Positions 1 through 9,069 are shown, counted from the stretch's first letter. The stretch: 64,000 nt of DNA from DASYPQ01 sp041488095 (GCA_041488095.1 JBGPOP010000020.1:20180-84179); one strand, 5' to 3'. Program-made: numbers and translations. Notes: a model not told the origin generated them from the sequence alone.

Positions 1-1
1 C

Positions 2-628
2 TGGGAGCCGATCGAGTGCGACCGCGTGCTGCTCGCCGTCGGCCGCAAGCCGTGCACCCAGGGCCTGGGTCTCGACGCGGTCGGGATCGCGCTCGACGAG
101 AAAGGTCGCATCCCCGTCGACGAGAGCTTCCGCACGAAGGTCGACGGCATCTACGCGATCGGCGACGTGATCCGAGGACCCATGCTCGCCCACAAGGCCG
201 AGGACGAGGGCGTCGCCTGCGTGGAGCACATCGCGACCGGCTACGGTCACGTGAACTACGACGCGATCCCGAACGTCGTCTACACGGCGCCCGAGATCGC
301 CTCGGTCGGCAAGACCGAGGAGGAGCTGAAGCAGGTCGCGATCGAGTATCGCAAGGGTTCGTTCCCCTTCTCCGCCAACGGCCGGGCGCGCGCTCTCGGC
401 CACATCGAGGGCCGCGTCAAGATCCTCGCCGACGCGAAGACCGATCGCGTCCTCGGCGTCCACATCCTGGGGGCTCGCGCCGGCGACCTGATCGCCGAGG
501 CAGCCGCCGCGATCGAGTTCGGCGCGACCAGCGAGGACATCGCGCGCACGAGCCACGCGCACCCGACGCTCGCCGAAGCCGTCAAGGAAGCGGCTTTGGC
601 CGTCGACAAGCGCGCGCTCAATCTGTGA
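2..628 (+). CDS. lpd: Dihydrolipoyl dehydrogenase, C-terminal part (5' end cut by the window)
   Basis: This is the FAD/NAD-linked E3 subunit that reoxidises dihydrolipoamide in 2-oxoacid dehydrogenase and glycine cleavage complexes. Only about 208 residues are present, and the reading frame is open to the window edge. Visible features are the GRKP segment, the second FAD-binding motif YAIGDV followed by MLAHKAEDEG, and the dimerisation domain ending in HAHPTLAEAVKEA, which holds the catalytic His-Glu pair. The CxxxxC active-site disulfide lies upstream of the window. The order of motifs and the His-Glu pair separate it from glutathione and mercuric reductases. It converges on the next gene with an 18-base gap. 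Its complex partners would lie upstream, outside view. Confidence 0.93.
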   Translation, partial: WEPIECDRVLLAVGRKPCTQGLGLDAVGIALDEKGRIPVDESFRTKVDGIYAIGDVIRGPMLAHKAEDEGVACVEHIATGYGHVNYDAIPNVVYTAPEIASVGKTEEELKQVAIEYRKGSFPFSANGRARALGHIEGRVKILADAKTDRVLGVHILGARAGDLIAEAAAAIEFGATSEDIARTSHAHPTLAEAVKEAALAVDKRALNL

Positions 629-646
629 GCGCGATCCGAGGCTGCG

Positions 647-1780
647 CTACCAGCGCAGAACCGCCGCGACCGGGGACTTCGTCGGCATCCGCGACTTCTC
701 GAGCGACCAGATGTCGCCGCCGCGCAGGAGCACGGCCTCGGCCATGTCGTCGAGAACGTCCTCTTCGCGCTCGTCCTTGCGCTCGCCGAAGAGCGCCACG
801 TCGCCGGTCGTTCGGTCCAGACGGCCCCACAGGTTCGCGTCGCGCTCGAGCAGGAGGTCGCGAACCCGCCCCTCGAGCGCGAACTTCGCAATCGCGCGAA
901 CCTCGTCGAGAGCGCAGGCGCGGGAGACCAGACGGTCGTAGCGCGCGAGCACCTCCTGCTCGCGCTCTTCGACGATCTTCTGGACGAGCGGCCAGGCGCG
1001 CTGGTGCAGATCGGCCCTCGAAGCGCGCCCGAAGTTGCCGCGCACGCCCTCGGCGGCCACGTGGGGATAGCGGGTGATCGAGCAGTAGAGGGAGAAGTCG
1101 CGCTCCGGCGCAGCCACGATCAGCGGCGCCTTCTCGTCGTGCAGCACGCTCCAGATCGCGCGATCGACGGCGCGGCTGAACCGCGCCAGGTCCTCGTCGC
1201 GCGACGAATCGGCCTTCCCTCCGCCTCCGTAGATCGGGTTCTTCCCGCCCTTGGCCCCGAAGTGGTAGGTCACCGAGCGCTCGCGGTCCTCCTGGCCGAG
1301 CGCATCCTCCAGCGAGCGCGGGAGGCCCTCGATGCGCGCCGGCACGAGGCCCTCCGCGCTGCCCTTGAAGAAGCCGACGTGGCCCTGGCCGAGGAGGAGC
1401 AGGAAGTAGTGCTGGTTCGTCTCGAGGTAGCGCAGGAGCGGCCGGACGTGGAAGCTGTCCCCGAGGACGAGCAACTCGGAAACGTCGACCGGCAGTCGGT
1501 ACTCGACGTGGAACCCGGGAGAGAGGAACACCGCCAGGCCCTCGGACTGGTCCGGCCAGGTCTCGGGCTTCGAGAGCTCCTGGAGGGGCGCGAGGAACGC
1601 GTCGACTTCCGCCCGCGGCAGCTGGTCGCGCAGGAGATCGTGGGCCCGGCGCGAGAGACCGTCCAGGCGCGAGCAGTCGTCGGGAACGTGTCCGCGGTGG
1701 GTCGAAAGGTAGACGGAGAGACAGGGGGTCCGATGGCTCGAGGCGAGGGAGCGAAGCCCTTCGACGGTCAGCGCCTGCAT
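647..1780 (-). CDS. baeRF-like protein (bacterial eRF1/release-factor-like fold)
   Basis: A 377-residue soluble protein. The N-terminal part (CLSVYLSTHRG), a central glycine-rich stretch before a DEDLARFSRAVDRA helix, and the later APLIVAAPERDFSLY and RYPHV segments resemble the bacterial archaeo-eukaryotic release factor (baeRF) families, perhaps family 3. That is a recollection of the family, not a search. Some members have been proposed to act on stalled ribosomes, but the cellular role is not established. The ATG at 1778-1780 is chosen because GGAG lies 8 bases upstream; the frame is open further but that region lacks conserved sequence. It is the last gene of a long leftward string, 82 bases after the M16 gene. 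Confidence 0.6.
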   Translation of the reverse strand: MQALTVEGLRSLASSHRTPCLSVYLSTHRGHVPDDCSRLDGLSRRAHDLLRDQLPRAEVDAFLAPLQELSKPETWPDQSEGLAVFLSPGFHVEYRLPVDVSELLVLGDSFHVRPLLRYLETNQHYFLLLLGQGHVGFFKGSAEGLVPARIEGLPRSLEDALGQEDRERSVTYHFGAKGGKNPIYGGGGKADSSRDEDLARFSRAVDRAIWSVLHDEKAPLIVAAPERDFSLYCSITRYPHVAAEGVRGNFGRASRADLHQRAWPLVQKIVEEREQEVLARYDRLVSRACALDEVRAIAKFALEGRVRDLLLERDANLWGRLDRTTGDVALFGERKDEREEDVLDDMAEAVLLRGGDIWSLEKSRMPTKSPVAAVLRW

Positions 1781-1862
1781 CGATGGATCTCCATAGCGGG
1801 CATTCCGAAGCTCGACCGATCGTACGGCCGGAACGGCTGGATCGTACGGGCCATAGTGCGCA

Positions 1863-3290
1863 TCAAGACCCGTCCAGGTGCGCAGGCCCTGGACGGCGCG
1901 CGGCACGTTCCTTCGGCACCTTGCGCGCCCGCGCATCGCCACGTCCGGCCGCGCCACGGGTCCGCGGCGCCGCGAGGATCCCGAGGAGCTCGGCCTTGCG
2001 CACGGGTCCCGCGCTCGCGAGGCAGCTCGCATCGGGAAGGAGGTGCTTGCGCGCCGCTCGGCGCACGTCCTCCGCGGTGACCGCGGCGAACTGCTCGAGC
2101 AGTCGCTCGAGGTGATCGGGCGGGAAGCCGTGCACCTCGGAGCTGACCAGGTAGCTCGCTCGCCGCGCAGCGCGCTCGAAGCCGAGCGGGAAAGAACCCA
2201 GCACGTAGCTCTTCGCCACATCGAGCTCGCCGCTGCCGACGGGCTCCTCTCGGATGCGCCGGATCTCGTCGAGGAGGCCGCGCACCGCCGTCCTGACGTG
2301 CTGCGGCGATGTCCCGATGTACGCCGTGAACATCCCCGGCAGGAGGCCCGCCGACCCGTGGATGTTCGCGCTCACGGAGTAGGCCAGTCCCAGCTCGTCG
2401 CGCAGCTTTCGCGAGATCCGGTTCGTGAAACCCGGCCCCGTGCCCAACACGTGGTCCATCACGACGAGCGCCGGGTAGTCAGGGTCGCTTCGCGCGATCC
2501 CGAGGTGTCCGAGGTACAGGTGGACCTGCTGGCGCTGGGCCGTGAAGGCGCCGATGCGAGGCTCCACCGGCGGGAATCGGGGCGGATCCACGGCGAATCG
2601 CTGGCCGGGCGTCCAGCGGCGCAAGAGGCGCTCGAGGCGTCGGCGCACCGTGGCGGGATCGACATCGCCGCAGACCGCGATCACGGCGCGCCGGGCAACC
2701 CAGTTCGCGCGGTGGAACGCGCGCAGGTGCCGCGGTCGGATCCGCGGGACGCTCTCGAGCGTCCCGTAGGCTGCGCGGCCGAGCCAGTGATCGCCGTAGA
2801 CCAGCTTGCGGAAGAGCAGCCCGCCCTGAGCGCGCGGGTCGTCGCGCTCGAGCAAGAGGCGGTCGAGCAGGCGCTGTTTCTGTCGCGCGACTTCCCCCGC
2901 TGGATAGGTCGGGGACGTCAACATCTCGGCGACCATCTCGAGGAGAAGCTCCCAGCGGCCGTTGACGATCGTCCCCGAGAGCCCACTCGCGTCGCCCGCG
3001 ATCTCGCCACCCTCGGGCTCGAGCAGCTCGGCGATCTCCTCCTCGCCGTGGCGCGCCGTGCCCTGGTCGGCGAGCGCGCCGGTCAGGAACGCCACCCCCT
3101 CCAGCCCGACTGGATCCCGCGAAGGCCCCCCACGGATGTGGACTTGCACGGCTGCGACCGGCGCGCAAGGCCGCGGGGACACGAGGAGGGCGGCACCGCA
3201 GGAGAGCTCGAAGCGTCGGATCGGGATGTGCAGCTTCGGCATCTCTTGCGCACGGTCGGTCGAGAAGTCCCTGGGATCGCGCGCTCTCAC
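1863..3290 (-). CDS. M16-family peptidase-like subunit without the zinc motif
   Basis: About 475 residues with the M16 (insulinase/processing peptidase) two-lobe fold: an N-lobe, a central AVIAVCGDVDP strand-turn, and a C-lobe with RDELGLAYSVSA. At the place where the active subunit has HxxEH, this protein reads VAFLTGALADQG, so the inverted zinc motif is missing. This fits the known pattern of M16 heterodimers in which one subunit binds metal and the other shapes the chamber. The GTG at 3288-3290 is preferred because it overlaps the upstream stop codon (GTGA) and has GAGAGG six bases upstream. A later ATG at 3240-3242 (MPKLHIP) is the alternative start. The C-terminus carries a basic tail after about residue 440. 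Confidence 0.85.
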   Translation of the reverse strand: MRARDPRDFSTDRAQEMPKLHIPIRRFELSCGAALLVSPRPCAPVAAVQVHIRGGPSRDPVGLEGVAFLTGALADQGTARHGEEEIAELLEPEGGEIAGDASGLSGTIVNGRWELLLEMVAEMLTSPTYPAGEVARQKQRLLDRLLLERDDPRAQGGLLFRKLVYGDHWLGRAAYGTLESVPRIRPRHLRAFHRANWVARRAVIAVCGDVDPATVRRRLERLLRRWTPGQRFAVDPPRFPPVEPRIGAFTAQRQQVHLYLGHLGIARSDPDYPALVVMDHVLGTGPGFTNRISRKLRDELGLAYSVSANIHGSAGLLPGMFTAYIGTSPQHVRTAVRGLLDEIRRIREEPVGSGELDVAKSYVLGSFPLGFERAARRASYLVSSEVHGFPPDHLERLLEQFAAVTAEDVRRAARKHLLPDASCLASAGPVRKAELLGILAAPRTRGAAGRGDARARKVPKERAARRPGPAHLDGS

Positions 3291-4636
3291 CGATGACCTC
3301 TCATGGATCGACTTCCTCGCCGCGCGCTGCCCGGACCAGCCGACCGCACCTCGTCTTGCGGCAGGCACCAACCCACGACGCGGCGCTCGGGCCGGAGGAG
3401 CCGCGCGGCACACTCGCGGACCGAGCGCGCGCTGACGCGCGCCACGCGCGCGGCGGCTTCCAACGCGAGCCGCCAATCCGCATCGACCGCGAACTCGCCC
3501 AGGTCCTCTGCGAGATCGGACACGGTCTCGCTCTCGTGGGCCTCGCCCGCGGCGATCGTCCGCTTGGCGCGCGCCAGCTCGGCCGCGCCGACCACCCGGC
3601 TCGCGAGACGCTCGATCTCCGCGTCGACGGCGTGCTCCAGCCGTGCAGGCTCGATCCCTTGCGCCGCCTCGGCGAACAGCCAGAAGGCGCCGGTGTCCAC
3701 GCGCGTGTCGTTGTGGCTCGAGACGCTCGTGGCGAGGCGACCCTCGATCACGAGCCTGCGGTGCAGCCGTGAGAGCTTCCCACCCGCGAGCAGGGTCGCC
3801 ACGACGTCGAGGGTCCAATCGTCCTCGGCACCCACGCGCACCGTCGGCCACGCCATGCACAGCCGACTCCCTTCGTCGTCCCAGCGGATCGACAGACGCT
3901 GCTCTCCCTTGGGCTCCTCGTGGGCCGGGCGGAAACGGTCCTCCGGCGCACGCGGAGGGCCGGCTGCGATCCCGCCGAAGTGCTCCCGCACGCGTGCCAG
4001 CGCCGTGCGCGCCTCGAAGTCGCCGCAGACGACGAGGACCGCATTGCCAGGATGATAGAAGTGTGAGCAGTACTCCCGCATGTCCGCGGCGCGCAACGCC
4101 CGCAGGCTGTCGGCGAAACCGATGATCGGCCTGCGGTAGGGATGGCGCCGGAACAGCGTGAGCTGGACCTCACGCGTGAGCGTTCGCCAGGGATCGTCGT
4201 CGCCCATGGAGAGCTCCTCGAGCACGACGGCCTTCTCGGCCTCGAATTCGGCCGGGTCGAGCAGGAGGTGGCGCATGCGGTCGGCCTCGATCTCGAGCGC
4301 CTTCTCCCAGCGGTCGGAGGCGAATTCGAACCAGTAGGCGGTGTGGTCGGAGGTCGTGAAGGCGTTGTTGCTCCCGCCCAGCGAGGTCGTGACGCGATCG
4401 ATCTCGCCCTTCCCGAAGCGCCGGCTGCCCTTGAACATCATGTGCTCGAGGAAGTGCGAGACGCCGGCTTGGCGCTCCTCCTCGTCGCGCGACCCGACCC
4501 GATACCAGATCATCACCGCCACGACCGGGTCGTGGTGACGCTCCGCAAGGAGGACGGTCAGGCCGTTCTCGAGCCGGTGCTCGGTGATGCGCGCTCCGGC
4601 CTTGCGTGCGGATCGGATCTTTCGTTGCGTGCTCAT
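3287..4636 (-). CDS. M16-family zinc metallopeptidase, catalytic subunit
   Basis: A 449-residue M16 peptidase. It contains the inverted zinc motif H61-F-L-E64-H65, followed about 75 residues later by the EAEKAVVLEEL helix that supplies the third ligand. The N-lobe begins with the typical ENGLTVLLAE strand, and GNAVLVVCGDF marks the lobe linker. There is no obvious signal peptide, so cytoplasmic action is inferred. It overlaps the upstream pseudouridine synthase gene by four bases (ATGA at 4633-4636) and its own stop overlaps the GTG of the zinc-less M16 gene, so the pair is probably co-translated and forms a heterodimer, as known for bacterial M16B proteins. The substrate is unknown. Confidence 0.93.
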   Translation of the reverse strand: MSTQRKIRSARKAGARITEHRLENGLTVLLAERHHDPVVAVMIWYRVGSRDEEERQAGVSHFLEHMMFKGSRRFGKGEIDRVTTSLGGSNNAFTTSDHTAYWFEFASDRWEKALEIEADRMRHLLLDPAEFEAEKAVVLEELSMGDDDPWRTLTREVQLTLFRRHPYRRPIIGFADSLRALRAADMREYCSHFYHPGNAVLVVCGDFEARTALARVREHFGGIAAGPPRAPEDRFRPAHEEPKGEQRLSIRWDDEGSRLCMAWPTVRVGAEDDWTLDVVATLLAGGKLSRLHRRLVIEGRLATSVSSHNDTRVDTGAFWLFAEAAQGIEPARLEHAVDAEIERLASRVVGAAELARAKRTIAAGEAHESETVSDLAEDLGEFAVDADWRLALEAAARVARVSARSVRECAARLLRPERRVVGWCLPQDEVRSAGPGSARRGSRSMRGHR

Positions 4637-5565
4637 GGCCTTCGATCGCGCGACCCCAATTTTCCACGGCCACGCAGCGGACCACTCCTTCGTCCGGCCG
4701 GTCGATGCTCCTTCCGTCCTTGGCGCCGCCTGACGTCGCCTCCTCCGCTCTCTCCGGCGAGCAGCGCTTCGACCTCCTTGCGTTCGAGCTCGCGCCAGCG
4801 GCCGGTCTTCAGGCGATGGTCGGTGAGGGGCCCGATGCGGGTGCGGCGCAGCTCGAGCACCTTGTACCCGACCTTGGCGAACGTGCGTCGAATCTCGCGA
4901 TTCATCCCCTCGTGCACGATGACGCTCAGGAGCGAATGGTCGCGACCGCGCCGCTCGACCAGGATGCGCGCACCCGCTGTGCGTCCTTCGGCGAGGTGCA
5001 CGCCCTCGCGCACCTTCCGGAGCGCATCGTCGTCGATCTCCCCCCTGACCTTGACGAGGTAGGTCTTCTGGATGCCGTAGCGCGGATGCATGATCCGATT
5101 GGCGAACGCGCCGTCGTTCGTGAGCAGGATGAGCCCTTGGCTCGCCTCGTCGAGCCGGCCCACCGTGTAGATGCGTCCCTTGCGAGGATCGGTGACGAGG
5201 TCGACCGCGCGCGGTCGCGTCTCGCGTGGCTCGTTCGTGCACACGACACCGGGGGGCTTGTTGAGCACGTAGTAGCGTCGCTGCGCGCTCCGTGGGCGCA
5301 GCACGCTGCCGTCCACCTCGACCCTCTGGCGCTGCGGATCGACGCGAAGTCCGAGCTCGGTCGCGGGCTCGCCGTCGACGCTGACCTTGCCGGCCGCGAT
5401 GAGCTCGTCGGCGCCTCGCCGCGACGCGATCCCATGGTCGGCGAGGAGCTTGTTCAGCCGCACGAGGACCACAGTTTCCTCGCCGCGCGGCTCTCCCACG
5501 TCCTGCCCCTCGAAGGGCTTGTGGGGATCAGGAGTTCTCGGGGATCGAACGCGGCGGTCTCTCAT
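4633..5565 (-). CDS. rluB: RluB-type rRNA pseudouridine synthase
   Basis: This enzyme isomerises uridine to pseudouridine, in this subfamily usually in 23S rRNA helix 89 (RluB) or its relatives RluE/RluF. The 310 residues show an S4 RNA-binding domain (about 35-80: RLNKLLADHGIASRRGADELI) and the catalytic domain with YYVLNKPPG and the GRLD motif, where Asp139 is the expected nucleophile, followed by SQGLILLTNDG. A basic, disordered C-terminal tail follows residue 275. The first 30 residues are weakly conserved and a GTG near residue 32 could be the real start. Its ATG lies one base after the manA stop and its stop overlaps the next ATG, which argues for an operon. Confidence 0.93.
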   Translation of the reverse strand: MRDRRVRSPRTPDPHKPFEGQDVGEPRGEETVVLVRLNKLLADHGIASRRGADELIAAGKVSVDGEPATELGLRVDPQRQRVEVDGSVLRPRSAQRRYYVLNKPPGVVCTNEPRETRPRAVDLVTDPRKGRIYTVGRLDEASQGLILLTNDGAFANRIMHPRYGIQKTYLVKVRGEIDDDALRKVREGVHLAEGRTAGARILVERRGRDHSLLSVIVHEGMNREIRRTFAKVGYKVLELRRTRIGPLTDHRLKTGRWRELERKEVEALLAGESGGGDVRRRQGRKEHRPAGRRSGPLRGRGKLGSRDRRP

Positions 5566-5566
5566 G

Positions 5567-6583
5567 TCAGGCCTTGGTGATCGCCTGCAGCAGGCGCAAC
5601 GATCCCTCGGGTTCGATGCGGTGGTGCCCCAGGCTGGCGGGAACGAGCCACGTGTCGCCGGGCTTCACGCTCCACGGACCACCGCCGTCCGAACGCGAGA
5701 GCCGGCCCTGGCCTCCGAGTGCAATGTACACGATCGCCACGTCCTCCGTGTCGCAGTCCAGGGCACGGCAGAGCTCCAGCAGATCGACCGCGAACTCCTC
5801 CCCGTCCGCGCAACGCGCGCGCTTGTTCACGTCGTCCTTGCGCGCGATCCCGCGGCGGTAGGGCCGCCGCGGCTTCCGGAGCGCCTGGCCTTGCCGGACG
5901 GCGCGCAAGGCGCGGTCGATGCTCGTCTCGCGCGGTCTTCCGTCGGGGCCCTCTCGACCCCAGTCGTACAGGCGGTAGGTCGTGTCCGAGGTCTCCTGGA
6001 TCTCGACCAGCGTCACCCCGGCTCCGATCGAGTGCACGGTGCCGCCGGGCACGAAGAAGAACTGGCCCGGCTCGGCGCGGTACCACGAGAGCAGCGAGAC
6101 GATCCCCGGTCCCGAGGCCTCCGCGGCCAGATTCTCGGCCTCGACGCCCGATCGCAGACCGTGCCAGATGCCGGCGCCGGGTTCCGCCGCGAGCACGTAC
6201 CAGCACTCGGTCTTCGGGCTCTCCCCGGAACGCAATGTGTGAGCGATGCCGCGGTGCGGATGAACCTGGACGGAGAGGTTCTGCGTCGCGTCGAGGAGCT
6301 TGACGAGCAGCGGAAAGCTCCCGTCCGCCGCGGCGCGCGCGCGGCCCAGGATCGCCTCGCGATGGGATGTCATCATCTCGCGCAGCGTCCGGCCTCGGAA
6401 GCTCCCGCGCGCAACGACCGAATTCCTGTCCTCGCGATCGGAGAGCTCCCACGTCTCGCCGATCTTCTTGCCGTCGGGCAGAGCGATGCCGGGCACGCGT
6501 TCGAGAGCGCGGCCGCCCCACACCTTCTCGAGGAAGATGCGTTCGAAGAGAAGGGGCTCGTCGAGGATCGCGGGGGCGGCCAT
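5567..6583 (-). CDS. manA: Mannose-6-phosphate isomerase, class I
   Basis: Converts fructose 6-phosphate and mannose 6-phosphate, feeding mannose into glycolysis or supplying GDP-mannose synthesis. The 338-residue cupin protein has the zinc ligands of the family: Gln106 and His108 in SVQVHPH, Glu126 in KTECWYVL and His184 in PGGTVHSIGAG. The N-terminal KVWGGRALE and KKIGETWELSD segments are also typical. The ATG at 6581-6583 is used; the frame continues upstream without conserved sequence. It lies in a leftward string between a small secreted protein (13-base gap) and rluB (1-base gap). With nagA, nagB and galK in the window it points to active hexose-phosphate metabolism. Confidence 0.94.
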   Translation of the reverse strand: MAAPAILDEPLLFERIFLEKVWGGRALERVPGIALPDGKKIGETWELSDREDRNSVVARGSFRGRTLREMMTSHREAILGRARAAADGSFPLLVKLLDATQNLSVQVHPHRGIAHTLRSGESPKTECWYVLAAEPGAGIWHGLRSGVEAENLAAEASGPGIVSLLSWYRAEPGQFFFVPGGTVHSIGAGVTLVEIQETSDTTYRLYDWGREGPDGRPRETSIDRALRAVRQGQALRKPRRPYRRGIARKDDVNKRARCADGEEFAVDLLELCRALDCDTEDVAIVYIALGGQGRLSRSDGGGPWSVKPGDTWLVPASLGHHRIEPEGSLRLLQAITKA

Positions 6584-6596
6584 CGGGCCGCACAGG

Positions 6597-7229
6597 TTAG
6601 CGCGAGGCGGATCTACGCGGTCGCTTTTCCGCCGCCGCGGCCTCGCGGCACTGTGTCCGCATTCGCTCGAGCTCCTCGCGGGCACGAGGTGGCAGGCTGT
6701 CCGTGGTCGCCTGATCGATCTCCAGCTCGGCGAGCTTCCACGAACGCGCGTCCATGAGCGCCTGCGCCTTCCCCGCGTGGATGACCGTCCCCTCGGTGAT
6801 CCGCTCGGGCAACGGCAGCACCTGCACCACCTCCGTCCACGGGAGGTCGAGGAACACCTCGCGCACGATCGCGGTGACCTCGTAGCGGGCGCTCGGCTGC
6901 GCGCTCTCGAGCGCCCACTCGCAGGCCTCGCCGCGGCGCAGGAACAGGCGCTCGGCGGGCGCATCGAACTCGGCCTTCACCCAAGGGAGCTGCTCGTCGG
7001 CCCAGGCCTGGATCGCGGCGAACCGCCGCGTGCCGAAGCGCGTGAGATAGGGATTCCACGTCTCGACGCGTCCCTGGAACTGGATGCGCAGGCGGACCGT
7101 CTTCCCGAGCCAGCGCGAGGGACGGTCGCACAGCTCCTGCCACGTCGCGAGCGGCGGGGCCTCGGCTCCGGCACGCGATCCGGTCGCCGAGAGAACCGCC
7201 GAGAGGAAAATCGCCGGGATCAAGGGCAT
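6597..7229 (-). CDS. Secreted protein of unknown function
   Basis: I do not recognise this 210-residue protein. It begins with a plausible Sec signal peptide (MPLIPAIFLSAVLSATGSRAGA, cut near residue 22-23). The mature part contains SRWLGKTVRLRIQFQGRVE, a Trp-rich stretch AIQAWADEQLPWVKAEF and a C-terminal charged helical region rich in Arg and Ala. The middle part looks like a small beta domain (substrate- or nucleic-acid-binding OB-like), but this is only an impression from the VRLRIQFQG pattern. It sits between nagA (53-base gap) and manA (13-base gap) and is probably co-transcribed with them. Confidence 0.7.
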   Translation of the reverse strand: MPLIPAIFLSAVLSATGSRAGAEAPPLATWQELCDRPSRWLGKTVRLRIQFQGRVETWNPYLTRFGTRRFAAIQAWADEQLPWVKAEFDAPAERLFLRRGEACEWALESAQPSARYEVTAIVREVFLDLPWTEVVQVLPLPERITEGTVIHAGKAQALMDARSWKLAELEIDQATTDSLPPRAREELERMRTQCREAAAAEKRPRRSASR

Positions 7230-7282
7230 CGGATGGCCCTCGTATCGGCACGAAACCCGAAAAGCTGGAGCCCCGCGGGGCC

Positions 7283-8428
7283 TCAGTTGACCCGCCGTCC
7301 CGCCACCCAGACCTCCTCGATTTCCAGGCTGCGCCCGCGCAAAACGAGCAGGTCCGCGGCGAGGCCCGGTCGGAGCTCTCCGATCTCGTGAGCTAGCCCG
7401 AGCGCCCGCGCGGGCGTCGTGCTCGACATCGTCAGCGCCTCGGCGATCCCGACGACTCCGCGCGAGGTGAGCCGGCGCACCATCTCGAGTTGTGAGCAGG
7501 CCGATCCCGCGAGCCGGGGCGCCTCGCCCGGGGTCTTGGGCGAGTAGAAGGCAGCGCCGTCGCGGACAAGGTGCTCCCGTCCGTGCGAGCTGAAGCGGTC
7601 GCAGCCCGTCCCCGCGCCGCGCAGGGCGTCCGAGACCAGGCACAGCCCGCCGGCGCCGCGAGCGCGCAGCGCCAGCTCGAAGGCCTCCGGTCCGACGTGC
7701 ACGAGGTCGCCGATGATCTCGGCGAAGAGCGCGGCGTCGGTGAGCGCGAAGCCGACCAATCCGGGCTCGCGGTGGTGCAACGGCGGCATGGCGTTGAAGA
7801 GGTGCGTCGCCCCGCAAGCCCCCGCGCGCGCAGCAGCACGCGCCTCCGCAGCGCTCGCGCGGCTGTGGCCGAGGGACACGCGGACGCCACTTCGCGAGAG
7901 CTCGCGGACGAGGTCGGAGGCTCCGTGCAGCTCCGGCGCGAGCGTCATGGTGCGCACGCCGCGACCGCCGCCGCCCGCGGGCCCGAGGATCGAGCGCAGC
8001 GCCGCCGGGGAAGGGTCCACCAAGTCCGCAATCGGCAGCGCGCCAGCCGCCTCGCGGTTGACGAACGGCCCCTCGAGGTGCAAGCCGACGACGCGGGCGC
8101 CCTCACCGGGCAAGAGACCCATCGCGCGCGACCAGAGCGCCTCGCATTGCTCCCCCAGACGAATGGGCGCCGCAGGGAAGAGCGTCGGCTGGAAGGCCGT
8201 GGTCCCTGCCCGGGCGAGCGCGCGCGCCATGCCGGAGAGGTCCTCGATCGGGTCGCAGCCCCCGAATCCGTGGACGTGCAGATCGACGAGTCCGGGCGCG
8301 ATGACCGGCAGGTCCGCTCCGCCGATCTCGCCTTCGATGTCGACGCTCGCGATGCGCTCGCCTTCCCAGGCGATCGAGCCCGTGACGATCTTGCCGTCGA
8401 TGAGAAGCCTCGCGCGCAGGCTCTTCAC
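7283..8428 (-). CDS. nagA: N-acetylglucosamine-6-phosphate deacetylase
   Basis: Removes acetate from GlcNAc-6-phosphate to give glucosamine 6-phosphate, the step before NagB. The 381-residue amidohydrolase shows H51-V-H53 in GLVDLHVHG, the metal ligand Glu119 in HLEGPFVN, His188 in SLGHSRA, His209 in GATHLFNAM and the catalytic Asp267 in LVSDAL. These match the NagA branch of amidohydrolases. The GTG start at 8426-8428 overlaps the rsmD stop (GTGA), so translation is likely coupled. nagB lies about 42 kb away and an ASKHA sugar kinase at 44.5 kb could supply GlcNAc-6-P; the pathway is therefore scattered, not in one operon. Confidence 0.94.
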   Translation of the reverse strand: MKSLRARLLIDGKIVTGSIAWEGERIASVDIEGEIGGADLPVIAPGLVDLHVHGFGGCDPIEDLSGMARALARAGTTAFQPTLFPAAPIRLGEQCEALWSRAMGLLPGEGARVVGLHLEGPFVNREAAGALPIADLVDPSPAALRSILGPAGGGGRGVRTMTLAPELHGASDLVRELSRSGVRVSLGHSRASAAEARAAARAGACGATHLFNAMPPLHHREPGLVGFALTDAALFAEIIGDLVHVGPEAFELALRARGAGGLCLVSDALRGAGTGCDRFSSHGREHLVRDGAAFYSPKTPGEAPRLAGSACSQLEMVRRLTSRGVVGIAEALTMSSTTPARALGLAHEIGELRPGLAADLLVLRGRSLEIEEVWVAGRRVN

Positions 8429-9012
8429 GGAGCGCGTTCCTCCTCGCTGAAGAAGTAGAGAAGTCCCGAATTGCCGTAGCGACGCTCGTCGCGGCGCCAG
8501 GTTCCCCGGATTCGTAGCGACTCCAGCGCGCGCGCCGGAGCATGGAGGACGAGGCATCCGCCTGTGGGGACGACGTCGCGCAGGAGATCCTCGACGCGGA
8601 GCAGGATCTCGGCGCGGCCGGCAGGGCTCTCGATGCTCGGGTAGGGCGGGTCGAGGAAGACCAGGTCGCTGGCCTGGTCCGAGAGGAGCGGGCGCCACAG
8701 TTCCCTCCGGAGCGCATCGCCGCGGACGACCTGGACCCGTTCCGCCATTCCGAGCAGATCGACGTTGCTCCTCAGGATCGCGAGAGCCTTCGGGTCCTTC
8801 TCGATCATCCGGGCGCTCTGCGCCCCGCGGCTGAGCGCTTCGAGACCGAGGCTGCCGCTGCCGGCGAAGAGGTCGAGCACGCGCGCGCCCTCCACGCGCC
8901 TCCCCAGGGTCGAGAACATCGCCTCGCGCACCCGGTCGAGCATGGGGCGGGTGTCGAGGCCATGCGGAGCCGCGATCCGGCGCCCGCGGTGCTCTCCGGC
9001 GATGATCCGCAT
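8425..9012 (-). CDS. rsmD: 16S rRNA guanine-966 N2-methyltransferase
   Basis: Methylates G966 of 16S rRNA in the small ribosomal subunit, using S-adenosylmethionine. The 195-residue protein starts with the characteristic MRIIAGEHRGR and has the SAM-binding motif VLDLFAGSGSLGLEAL and the catalytic FLDPPYP (DPPY) motif. The ATG at 9010-9012 is chosen over a TTG three codons upstream because MRIIAG is the conserved family N-terminus. It is the first gene of the leftward string that continues into nagA and is divergent from pdxJ across 82 bases, which must hold promoters for both directions. Confidence 0.94.
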   Translation of the reverse strand: MRIIAGEHRGRRIAAPHGLDTRPMLDRVREAMFSTLGRRVEGARVLDLFAGSGSLGLEALSRGAQSARMIEKDPKALAILRSNVDLLGMAERVQVVRGDALRRELWRPLLSDQASDLVFLDPPYPSIESPAGRAEILLRVEDLLRDVVPTGGCLVLHAPARALESLRIRGTWRRDERRYGNSGLLYFFSEEERAP

Positions 9013-9069
9013 CGAGGCCAAGGTACCGGAAGGCCGGGGCGCGCGGTACGACGGGGCCGTGCCTCAGGT

